From Lysobacterales bacterium CG_4_10_14_3_um_filter_64_11 (GTDB lineage: Bacteria; Pseudomonadota; Gammaproteobacteria; Xanthomonadales; Xanthomonadaceae): a stretch of 7,598 nt of DNA. The position numbers and the translations under genes are program-made. The notes beneath the pieces are model-generated. The model saw only the letters and a program-made list of their open reading frames with translations, was not told the origin of the DNA and searched no databases. Below, one piece after another: positions 1 through 5,440 of the stretch (position 1 is its first letter; each line of letters starts with the position of its first letter). The stretch covers positions 1-7,598 of the forward strand of contig PFJA01000143.1 of NCBI GenBank assembly GCA_002782905.1, written 5' to 3'.

Positions 1-1
1 C

Positions 2-1975
2 GTCTCGGTATTCCAGGATGGTGTATCGATCTCCAAATCACGCGGTTCGGTGGTGCAGCCCTTCGATCTGCAACGCATTGAAGTGTTGCGTGGGCCGCAG
101 GGCACTCTGTTTGGCCGGGGCGCGCAGATCGGCGCGCTGCACCTGATCCAGAACAAGGCTGGCAACGAGACCAGCGCCAGCTTTACCGGTGGTGCCGGCA
201 ACTTTGGCAGCACCCTGTTTACCGGCCACATCAACACACCACTGCTGGACGAAACCCTGTTCGCGCGCGTAGCGGTGTATCACGAGCAGCGCGATGGTTT
301 TGTCGAGAATCTTGCCGGCGGTGACCTCAACGGCAAGGATACCCAGGCGGCGCGCGTCAGCTTTCATCTGAATGTCGGTGAGGTCAGCGCTCTGGATCTG
401 ATTCTGAATTATCAAGAAGACACGCCGCCGGGAACCGCATTTCGCAGCGGATCGATCCCCACTCGCGACGGCAGTCTGGATATTCTCAAACGCACTGCCG
501 ATCACAATCGGGGCAAGCAACTGGGGCTGGATCGCACCGTGCGCGGCATCACCTTGCTCGGCGATTTTCCGCTCACCGATGCGTGGACCTTGAACACCAT
601 TACCGGCTGGCGCGATTTCGACTCGCTGGAAGAGTTTGATGCCGATGGTTCGCAATTGTTCGCGCTCGAGTTCGCCGAGGATGCCAAAGGCCGACAAGTG
701 AGCCAGGAGATGCGTTTCAACTACGACGCTGGTGGCAGCCTCAAGGCATTCGTCGGCGCCAGCTATTTTCACGAAAACGGCAGTCAGGGCGTGCCATTCC
801 GAACCGATGAGCGCAGCTTCATTACCTTGCCGGCCGTCGGGCTCGGCATACCCCCGTTGCTGCCCGATGGTAGCCCCAATACGCTGGTCAATCTGTTGCC
901 GCTGGCACCGGGATTCGTGGTGCCGTTGAAGCCTTTCCATCAAGAACAATCAACCAATTTCGGCAAGACCACCGCATATGAAGTGTTCGCAGACGGCACC
1001 TGGACGGTGACGGACCGCTTCGACATCACGCTCGGTGCGCGCGCCAGTTTTGAGGATGTGCGCGCCGGCTACAACGGCCAGTTCTTCGGGGTGCCAAGCT
1101 TCCTGGGTCTGTTTGGCCTTGGTGGCTCGCCCAATCCAGCCAACCCACAAAACATTCTGTTTGCGCCCACCGATGGTGTGCTCAGCCGCAGCGAAAACTT
1201 CGAATCGGTTGTTGGGCGGGCAGTGGCAGCCTATCGCTTCAGCGATGAAGCCAGTGGGTACATGAGCGTGTCGCGTGGACGGCGGCCGAATGTGGTCAAC
1301 ATCGACGCTTTCAGCAGCGAGGTCATCGATGCCGAAATCGTGTGGAGCTATGAGGCTGGTTTGAAAGGCGCACTGGCCGGTGGCCGTGTGGTCTATGACA
1401 TCGCCGCGTACTACTACGACTACAGCAATTTCCAGACCTCGATCCGCGATGACGATACCCAGCGTTTCGTGCCCGCCAATGGCGGCAATGCCAATGCCAA
1501 GGGCGCCGAGGCCTCGTTGCTGTGGCAGCCAAACGACAACCTACAGGCATTCTTCAATTATGGCTATGTCGATGCCCAGTTCAACCAACGTGATGATGAT
1601 GGCAACGTGCAGGAACTGGCCGGCAATCGTTTTCGCCTGACCGCGCGGCACAGCGCTTCTGCCGGTTTCGACGTGTCGGCCGACCTTGGCAAGGGCATGC
1701 AGCTTTACCTGCGGCCGAGCTGGAACGTGCGCTCGCACGTATTTTTTGAGGACACCAACTTTGCCGGCATCGAGCAGGGCGGCTATGCGCTGTACAACCT
1801 GAGTGCCGGCATTCGTTTCGATGACGGGCGATGGGATCTGCGCGCCGACGTATCCAACCTCAGCAACAAACGTTACCTGATCGATGCCGGCAACACCGGC
1901 GAGTTGTTCGGTACGCCAACGTTCATCCTCGGCTCGCCGCGCTTTTATGGCTTTACATTGACCGGCAGGTTTTAG
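2..1975 (+). CDS. TonB-dependent outer-membrane receptor, C-terminal ~657 residues (5' end outside the window)
   Basis: The frame is open from base 2, so the GTG at 50 is internal and the real start is upstream. The first visible residues already belong to the plug domain: FQDGVSISKSRG, then QRIEVLRGPQGTLFGRG at about visible residues 24-40, and GAQIGALHLIQNKAG, a variant of the usual GAIGG-type plug strand. The rest has alternating polar and aromatic stretches typical of a 22-strand beta-barrel, and the protein ends SPRFYGFTLTGRF with the terminal Phe expected of a BAM-recognised barrel. The family imports iron chelates, vitamins or sugars across the outer membrane using TonB-ExbBD energy. 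The substrate cannot be read from this sequence and no TonB, ExbB or substrate-utilisation gene lies nearby. The missing N-terminus should hold the signal peptide and TonB box. The family call is very safe. Confidence 0.95.
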   Translation, partial: VSVFQDGVSISKSRGSVVQPFDLQRIEVLRGPQGTLFGRGAQIGALHLIQNKAGNETSASFTGGAGNFGSTLFTGHINTPLLDETLFARVAVYHEQRDGFVENLAGGDLNGKDTQAARVSFHLNVGEVSALDLILNYQEDTPPGTAFRSGSIPTRDGSLDILKRTADHNRGKQLGLDRTVRGITLLGDFPLTDAWTLNTITGWRDFDSLEEFDADGSQLFALEFAEDAKGRQVSQEMRFNYDAGGSLKAFVGASYFHENGSQGVPFRTDERSFITLPAVGLGIPPLLPDGSPNTLVNLLPLAPGFVVPLKPFHQEQSTNFGKTTAYEVFADGTWTVTDRFDITLGARASFEDVRAGYNGQFFGVPSFLGLFGLGGSPNPANPQNILFAPTDGVLSRSENFESVVGRAVAAYRFSDEASGYMSVSRGRRPNVVNIDAFSSEVIDAEIVWSYEAGLKGALAGGRVVYDIAAYYYDYSNFQTSIRDDDTQRFVPANGGNANAKGAEASLLWQPNDNLQAFFNYGYVDAQFNQRDDDGNVQELAGNRFRLTARHSASAGFDVSADLGKGMQLYLRPSWNVRSHVFFEDTNFAGIEQGGYALYNLSAGIRFDDGRWDLRADVSNLSNKRYLIDAGNTGELFGTPTFILGSPRFYGFTLTGRF

Positions 1976-2018
1976 CCGGGGATGTTTCATGAATTACACG
2001 CGTCCGCGCTTGCCTGTT

Positions 2019-2058
2019 GGATGAAGCCGGATGAAGCCGAGTGTGGGATGAAGCCGAG
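2019..2058. repeat. Three short direct repeats of GGATGAAGCC
   Basis: GGATGAAGCC begins at 2019, 2029 and 2046. The first two copies are contiguous, and the second and third extend to GGATGAAGCCGAG. They lie about 45 bp after the receptor stop codon. They look like replication slippage products or a degenerate repeat. No function is suggested by the sequence. Confidence 0.6.
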
Positions 2059-2080
2059 GACACCCATCCATTGATTCAAT

Positions 2081-2090
2081 ACACATGTGT
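2081..2090. other. Perfect 10-bp palindrome ACACATGTGT
   Basis: ACACATGTGT is its own reverse complement and sits in a short AT-richer patch (about 2064-2100) inside otherwise GC-rich intergenic DNA. It could be a dimeric-regulator site, but no well-spaced -35/-10 pair accompanies it and chance is possible. Confidence 0.3.
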
Positions 2091-2111
2091 CTTGGCTTGT
2101 CCCGTGCTTGC

Positions 2112-2134
2112 CCTGCCTGCTGGCGGCGGGCAGG
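2112..2134. repeat. GC-rich hairpin (9-bp stem) downstream of the receptor gene
   Basis: Bases 2112-2120 pair with 2126-2134 (CCTGCCTGC against GCGGGCAGG, one G-U pair), leaving a 5-nt loop. No T-run follows on the plus strand, so this is not a classical intrinsic terminator. It may stabilise the 3' end of the receptor mRNA or belong to a REP-like cluster with the next hairpin. Confidence 0.5.
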
Positions 2135-2159
2135 CGGCGGGATGCTGATGCCCGCGGTG

Positions 2160-2189
2160 CCGATCACGCGCTGACGGGCGCGTGATCGG
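2160..2189. repeat. Perfect 12-bp inverted repeat with a 6-nt loop
   Basis: The arm CCGATCACGCGC (2160-2171) is perfectly complementary to GCGCGTGATCGG (2178-2189) around the loop TGACGG. A perfect 12-bp stem is unlikely by chance. There is no downstream T-run. It sits between the receptor and the ParD-type gene, so it could end receptor transcription in a Rho-assisted way, protect mRNA from exonucleases, or be a REP-type unit. The sequence does not decide between these. Confidence 0.65.
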
Positions 2190-2229
2190 GGCGCTGGAGC
2201 GCTGGACTTATGGCGGCGGTCAGCGAAGT

Positions 2230-2257
2230 AGGATTATTTTATCCTTATGGCGGGAGG
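2230..2257 (+). promoter_or_regulatory. Candidate operator and strong ribosome binding site of the ParD-type gene
   Basis: AGGAT (2230-2234) and ATCCT (2241-2245) form a small inverted repeat around an AT-rich centre, TATTTT. This is a plausible autoregulatory site for a ribbon-helix-helix antitoxin, and TAGGAT at 2229 could double as a weak -10 box. The Shine-Dalgarno GGGAGG at 2252-2257 lies 5 nt before the ATG at 2263 and fixes that start. The operator and promoter parts are inference; the ribosome site is clear. Confidence 0.45.
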
Positions 2258-2262
2258 CCGCC

Positions 2263-2415
2263 ATGCGAACGACTCAGCAACTGAGTATCACTCTGCCGAA
2301 CACCATGGCTGATGTGGTGAAAGCCAAGGCGCGAACGGGTGAGTACGCCAGCGAAAACGAGGTCATCCGTGACAGACTGCGCGCCCGCCTTGCCGCTGAG
2401 CGCGCCAAGGCGTGA
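2263..2415 (+). CDS. parD: ParD-type ribbon-helix-helix antitoxin, short form (50 aa), toxin missing
   Basis: The ATG at 2263 is preceded by GGGAGG, so earlier in-frame starts are unnecessary. The N-terminus MRTTQQLSITLPNTMADVV supplies the DNA-binding beta strand and first helix. AKARTGEYASENEVIRD matches the conserved ParD pattern (G-x-Y-A-S-x-x-E-V-I-R-D) of the second helix. ParD proteins are usually about 80-95 aa. Here the text jumps from VIRD straight to RLRARLAAERAKA, which resembles the extreme C-terminus of full-length homologues as I recall them, so about 35-40 residues of the toxin-binding region seem to be missing in frame. No parE follows. The stop codon lies in the 8-bp duplication flanking the inserted element at 2416. 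It may still bind DNA but probably cannot neutralise a ParE toxin. The family call is good; functionality is doubtful. Confidence 0.7.
   Translation: MRTTQQLSITLPNTMADVVKAKARTGEYASENEVIRDRLRARLAAERAKA
2408..2415. repeat. Left copy of putative 8-bp target-site duplication (AGGCGTGA)
   Basis: AGGCGTGA abuts the left terminal inverted repeat and matches AGGCGCGA at 2687-2694, which abuts the right one, at 7 of 8 bases. It includes the TGA stop codon of the ParD-type gene. Confidence 0.6.
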
Positions 2416-2484
2416 CCTGATTAGCAATGTGCGTCAGCCGGCCGGACCGAGCGAAGCGGCTGGGCTACCGAACCGGTGGCGACG

Positions 2485-2500
2485 GCCAGCAAACGCTGGC
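2485..2500. repeat. Small hairpin GCCAGC-AAAC-GCTGGC inside the element
   Basis: Six perfectly paired bases (2485-2490 with 2495-2500) enclose a 4-nt loop. It lies 14 bp before a second hairpin of related sequence, and both stems contain CCAGC/GCTGG. Confidence 0.45.
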
Positions 2501-2510
2501 ATCCGTCACC

Positions 2511-2532
2511 GTCATTCCAGCGAAAGCTGGAA
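2511..2532. repeat. REP-like palindrome with GAAA loop inside the element
   Basis: GTCA precedes TTCCAGC-GAAA-GCTGGAA, a 7-bp perfect stem (2515-2521 with 2526-2532) closed by GAAA. The form GTCATTCC(n)GCGAAAGC(n)GGAA is a widespread interspersed repeat in proteobacterial intergenic DNA. Here it is embedded in the MITE-like segment, which argues further that the segment is non-coding. Confidence 0.6.
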
Positions 2533-2686
2533 AGACGAAACCAAGGGTTCCGGCTCCAACGCTGCCATTCGGTCAAGAGGCTGTTTTGTGCGCAGGGCCA
2601 CCGCTACCAGTTCGCCGATGTAGCGCTCACTCTATAGCCAACCAGCATCACCGGATGCGACTAGCTGACGCGTGTTGCTAATCAGG

Positions 2687-2694
2687 AGGCGCGA
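2687..2694. repeat. Right copy of putative 8-bp target-site duplication (AGGCGCGA)
   Basis: This directly follows the right terminal repeat and matches the left copy except for one C/T transition. Removing the element with this copy retained would give AAG GCG CGA TGA, an ATGA stop/start overlap of the kind used by parD-parE operons. Confidence 0.55.
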
Positions 2695-2708
2695 TGAGCC
2701 ATCGCGCC
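2688..2708. repeat. Perfect 9-bp hairpin GGCGCGATG-AGC-CATCGCGCC
   Basis: Bases 2688-2696 pair perfectly with 2700-2708 around a 3-nt loop, overlapping the right target duplication. AGGAGG at 2684-2689 followed by ATG at 2694 would allow an 18-codon frame to 2750 (MSHRASARRHMLQRRRWL), but the start is buried in the stem and the peptide has no recognisable family. It may be all that is left of a toxin start. The rest of 2709-2842 holds no feature I can support. Confidence 0.5.
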
Positions 2709-2842
2709 AGTGCGCGGCGCCATATGCTACAGCGCAGGAGATGGCTTTGAGCGTCGTCGCGCGAAGGTGACGCCGACACGGCGGCGGTTTACGCGCCTTG
2801 CGCCAACCCCGGCGACAACACGCCAATGCGCCCGACGCGTGC

Positions 2843-4555
2843 TCAGCCACCCAGATAACGCGCACGCTTGGCTGGTTTGAGGGTGTTCAGATCGATGCGG
2901 ATCAAGCCATCGACGCAATGGCCGAATGCCGGGTCGATGCCGAACGCGAGAAAGCGAATGCCGTCGGGCGGGCACAGATCGACATACTGCTTGTACAGCA
3001 CCGGCAGCGTTGCGTCGCGCGCCAACAGCTCCGAGCGCAGCCGTTGCAGGCAGGACTTGATGTCCTGCCCGTGCCAGGCGGCGGCCGCTTCGGCGGCGAT
3101 TTCGGGCGGTACCCGATACGGGTTGCGGGCACAGACGGAGTGCCCGGCGTCGCCATAAAAATGCTGGTGGTAATGCACGATCCAGCCACGCGCCGATTCA
3201 CCCAGGCTGGCCGACAGGCTGACCGGGCCGATCAGGTAGCGGACATGCGGATGCACGCGCAGGTATGCGCCAATGCCTTGCCACAGGTAGTCGAGGCTGC
3301 GGCTACCCCAGTACCGGGGATGCACAAAACTGCGGCCCAACTCCACGCTTTGCGCGAGCAGGGCCTGTGCATCGCTGGTAAACGCGAACAGACTGTTCGA
3401 ATACAGCCCGTCGATGCCGTGTTGCGCGACGACTCTTTGCGTCTCGGCGAGGCGATAGGCGCCGACGATTTCCATCGCCGTTGCATCCCACAACACGATA
3501 TGGCTGTACCAGGCGTCGTAGCGATCCAGATCACGCTTCAGGCCGGTGCCTTCACCGACTTTGCGAAACGTCAGCTCGCGCAGACGACCGATCTCGCGCA
3601 TCGCCGCACTGTCGTGGCCGCACTCCAGCAGCAGGATCTGCTTGCCGTCGCTGGTCTGCCCGAGGCAGCGCGCCGAACTCAGGTCAGTGCGCACGGCTGC
3701 TGCGGATTCGGGATGCGCCACCGCGCTGGAAGTGGCGAACATCGGCGGCTTGCGCCGAGGCAGGCGATAAACGTGTGCGCGCATGCGGCGCGCCAGCGCA
3801 GCGTCGCTGAGTCGCGCTGAAGTCAGCGCACTCACCAGCACCGGCGCACCGATGGTGATGGCGATGCGGGGTTTGTCGGCCGCCAGCATTTCGCGCGGCA
3901 GCAACAGCGTCCCCAACGGCTTGGCGAGCAGCGACACCCCATAAAAAGTGGGTGAATTGCGCGCGCCGATGTGGATCGGCAGCACTGGCGCGCCGGTCTT
4001 GCGGGCGATCCGCAAAAACCCTTCCGACCAGCGCGGATCGCGGATGCCATTGGCATGGATGCGGCTGACCTCACCGGCCGGGAAGATGATCACGGCCTCA
4101 TCGCGTTGCAGGCAGCGATAGGCTTCGCGCAAACGCGCACGCGGCTTGCCGCCGAACACGTCGCACGGCACCAGCAGCGGTGCCAGGCCATCGAGTTGCA
4201 GCAAAAAATCGTTGGCCAGGATGCGCACATCGCGGCGCACCCTGCCGACCAGTTGCAGCAGGCTCAGCGCATCAACGGCGCCCAGCGGATGATTGGCCAC
4301 AATCACCACCCGGCCTTCGCACGGGATGTTCTCGATATCGGTCTGCGCCACCCGGTAGCGCGCGCCGAGGTCGAGCAGGCCGTGGTCGACGAAGTCGAAG
4401 CCGTGGTAGCCCTGCAAGCGGTGGATGGTCTGGTTGACCCGATCCTCGCCGATCACCTGCCGCAGCAGCGCCACCACCGGCTGGCTGAGCATACGGCGGC
4501 GGCCATCGGCCAGGCCGGGAAACCTGGCGTAAAAATGGTTTTCGATACTTATCAC
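2843..4555 (-). CDS. Bifunctional acyltransferase: PlsC/OlsA-like domain fused to OlsB-like GNAT domain (OlsF-type ornithine lipid synthase candidate)
   Basis: I chose the GTG at 4555-4553 (570 aa, MISIENHFYARF). GAGGA lies 7 nt upstream on the minus strand, and the preceding 21 residues look like translated intergenic DNA. TTG at 4618 or ATG at 4615/4612 would lengthen it. Counted from the GTG, residues ~40-260 form a lysophospholipid acyltransferase domain: NHPLGAVD (88-95, catalytic His and Asp), FPAGEVSR (158-165) and PVLPIHIGAR (190-199). Residues ~305-480 form an OlsB/hemolysin-type GNAT domain: RELTFRKVGEGTG, DRYDAWYSHIVLWD, IVGAYRL, ELGRSFVHP (405-413), then a tail to LGG. In OlsF-type enzymes the C-terminal domain N-acylates ornithine with a 3-hydroxyacyl group from acyl-ACP, and the N-terminal domain O-acylates the resulting lyso-lipid. 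Both catalytic cores look intact. The order and length fit OlsF, but the amino-acid substrate is inferred. It is monocistronic, with no clear terminator beyond 2843. Confidence 0.85.
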   Translation of the reverse strand: MISIENHFYARFPGLADGRRRMLSQPVVALLRQVIGEDRVNQTIHRLQGYHGFDFVDHGLLDLGARYRVAQTDIENIPCEGRVVIVANHPLGAVDALSLLQLVGRVRRDVRILANDFLLQLDGLAPLLVPCDVFGGKPRARLREAYRCLQRDEAVIIFPAGEVSRIHANGIRDPRWSEGFLRIARKTGAPVLPIHIGARNSPTFYGVSLLAKPLGTLLLPREMLAADKPRIAITIGAPVLVSALTSARLSDAALARRMRAHVYRLPRRKPPMFATSSAVAHPESAAAVRTDLSSARCLGQTSDGKQILLLECGHDSAAMREIGRLRELTFRKVGEGTGLKRDLDRYDAWYSHIVLWDATAMEIVGAYRLAETQRVVAQHGIDGLYSNSLFAFTSDAQALLAQSVELGRSFVHPRYWGSRSLDYLWQGIGAYLRVHPHVRYLIGPVSLSASLGESARGWIVHYHQHFYGDAGHSVCARNPYRVPPEIAAEAAAAWHGQDIKSCLQRLRSELLARDATLPVLYKQYVDLCPPDGIRFLAFGIDPAFGHCVDGLIRIDLNTLKPAKRARYLGG

Positions 4556-4636
4556 GGCGGCATCCTCGCGATTGCGGAAAGCGAACGGGCATGGCGAGTG
4601 GCCACCCCGCATCATCAAACGTTTTCACGCCATCCC

Positions 4637-4679
4637 GTTTCCCTCACCCCAGCCCTCTCCCAGCGGGAGAGGGGGAAAC
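4637..4679. repeat. REP-like palindrome between divergent genes
   Basis: CCCTCTCCC (4653-4661) and GGGAGAGGG (4665-4673) pair perfectly around an AGC loop. GTTTCC (4637-4642) and GGAAAC (4674-4679) add an outer stem, with CCTCACCCCAG-type sequence bulged on one side. The CCCTCACCCCAGCCCTCTCCC layout is a very common interspersed repeat in Gammaproteobacteria. It lies between the acyltransferase start and vapB, and so in the 5' region of both genes. Confidence 0.75.
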
Positions 4680-4691
4680 AAAGCGCTTGGC

Positions 4692-4704
4692 GTGGTTCCA
4701 CCAC
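4692..4704. promoter_or_regulatory. Small inverted repeat GTGGT-TCC-ACCAC upstream of vapB
   Basis: Five paired bases around a 3-nt centre lie 60 bp before the vapB start. VapB-VapC complexes usually repress their own promoter through such repeats, so this is a candidate operator. It could equally belong to the adjacent REP-like block. No convincing promoter boxes were seen in 4680-4763. Confidence 0.25.
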
Positions 4705-4763
4705 AAGGATGGCGCGGCTACGCGAAACTTCCGTGACAAGGCAGGCAGGTCAGGCCGCCGACC

Positions 4764-5012
4764 GTGACGTTGACGCTGCGAACCACCGCAAACCTCCCCG
4801 ACGATCTGCACCGCGCGGCCACTGCCATTGCCCAGCACAGCGGCCACAGCCTCAGCCGCACGGTTGCCGATTTGATCCGGCGCGGGCTGAACGCCGGCGT
4901 GGCTGAGGCCGAGCTGCCGCCTTACACGGTGCATCCGCAGAGCGGGTTGCCGCCGGCGCGTCCCAGTCGCCCGATCACCGCCGCCGACGTGGCCGCGCTG
5001 AACGACGAATGA
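4764..5012 (+). CDS. vapB: VapB-type ribbon-helix-helix antitoxin
   Basis: This 82-aa protein starts at GTG 4764, with a weak AGG about 9 nt upstream; TTG at 4770 is an alternative. Residues ~2-43 (LTLRTTANLPDDLHRAA, then HSLSRTVADLIRRGLN) fit a ribbon-helix-helix DNA-binding fold. The proline-rich tail (PPYTVHPQSGLPP, PITAADVAALNDE) fits the segment that wraps a PIN-domain toxin. The stop overlaps the next ATG (ATGA at 5009-5012), the standard translational coupling of a vapBC pair. It would normally inhibit the VapC RNase and repress the operon. The antitoxin looks complete while the partner toxin is broken, so it is probably an orphan regulator now. The exact antitoxin subfamily is less certain than its role. 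Confidence 0.8.
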   Translation: MTLTLRTTANLPDDLHRAATAIAQHSGHSLSRTVADLIRRGLNAGVAEAELPPYTVHPQSGLPPARPSRPITAADVAALNDE

Positions 5013-5418
5013 GCCCGGCCACGATTTTGCGTGATGGCAATGTGTTGGTCGCACTCGCCGATCAGGTGCATGTCCACCACGAGCTGGCGGTGCGCTGGTT
5101 TTCCGCGCGTCGCAACCGTTCGCCACCTGTCCGATCACCCAGGGCACCCTGCTGCGCCTGTTGCTGCGCCACGGCGCAGTCGCCGCACCGGCGCAGGCGG
5201 ACAGCGTGCTCGCTGGTTTCGTGCAACATTCCCGGCACCGCTTCTGGGCCGACAACTTCGATTATTCGGCGGTGTCCTGGCACGGCCTGCTCGGTCACCG
5301 CCAAGTCACTGACGCGTACCTCGCGGCCCTCGCACGCCATCATCAGGGGCGATTGGCCACTCTCAATCGCGGCCTCGCTGCACTGCACAGCGAGGTGGTG
5401 GAGTGGCTCAGCGGCTGA
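5009..5418 (+). pseudogene. vapC: VapC-type PIN-domain toxin, frameshifted and with a changed active site
   Basis: The reading starts MSPATILRDGNVLVALADQVHVHHELAVRWFSAR in the frame of 5009. It then makes family sense only in the frame beginning QPFATCPITQGTLLRLL from 5113 and ending EVVEWLSG at the TGA at 5416-5418. Adding back one base near 5111 gives 136 codons, normal for this PIN family. Predicted metal-binding acids are D9 (LRDGNVL) and D102 (VTDAYL). The family motif ATFDRGL reads ATLNRGL here, so the last conserved Asp is N120 (AAT at 5365). PIN toxins are Mg-dependent ribonucleases, so both changes predict inactivity. Left unrepaired, the first frame runs on to 5857 through antisense gltD, which is not a real product. 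A sequencing error could explain the frameshift but not the Asp-to-Asn change. Confidence 0.8.
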
Positions 5419-5423
5419 TGGCA

Positions 5424-5440
5424 GCGCCGCGTTACGGCGC
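5424..5440. terminator. GC hairpin at the convergent vapC/gltD boundary, possible bidirectional terminator
   Basis: GCGCCG (5424-5429) pairs with CGGCGC (5435-5440) around CGTTA. The loop holds the TAA stop codon of gltD, read on the minus strand. The two convergent genes are only 13 bp apart, so this is the only hairpin available at the junction. It lacks T-runs on both sides, so terminator function is uncertain. Confidence 0.35.

Larger units (their letters stand above)
2416..2686. mobile_element. Putative 271-bp MITE-like element with 23-bp terminal inverted repeats
   Basis: The left end (2416-2438) begins CCTGATTAGCAA and finishes GCGTCAGC. The reverse complement of the right end (2664-2686) has the same 12 and 8 bases, differing only in the central three, so 20 of 23 positions match. 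Near-identical 8-bp sequences directly abut both ends. Terminal inverted repeats, a target duplication, under 300 bp and no transposase gene together define a miniature inverted-repeat transposable element. The inside carries two small hairpins (2485-2500 and 2515-2532). A reading frame from 2427 to 2681 spans nearly all of it but has no ribosome site or recognisable domain. An 8-bp duplication occurs in several IS families, so the mobilising transposase cannot be named. No second copy is in this window, so mobility is inference. Confidence 0.65.

Noticed and set aside
38..949. 303-aa minus-strand frame opposite the receptor
   Set aside because: It is antisense to an unambiguous TonB-dependent receptor, has no domain I recognise, and long antisense frames are expected in GC-rich coding DNA.
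2019..2058. CRISPR-like array
   Set aside because: The repeats are only 10-13 bp, the first two are contiguous, and there are no regular spacers or cas genes.
2100..2200. Classical Rho-independent terminator after the receptor
   Set aside because: The hairpins are strong, but no T-run follows either of them on the plus strand.
2427..2681. 84-codon frame spanning the MITE-like segment
   Set aside because: It starts at TTG with no ribosome site, includes a translated REP string (VTVIPAKAGK) and fits inside the inverted repeats by coincidence of composition.
2798..3820. 340-aa plus-strand frame opposite the acyltransferase
   Set aside because: It is a mirror of the conserved acyltransferase codons with Gln/Arg/Ala-rich text and no motif; the minus-strand protein has both catalytic cores.
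3971..4906. 311-aa plus-strand frame crossing the acyltransferase 5' half, the REP-like repeat and vapB
   Set aside because: It runs through the repeat (reading VSLTPALSQRERG, a typical translated-REP string) and overlaps two better genes.
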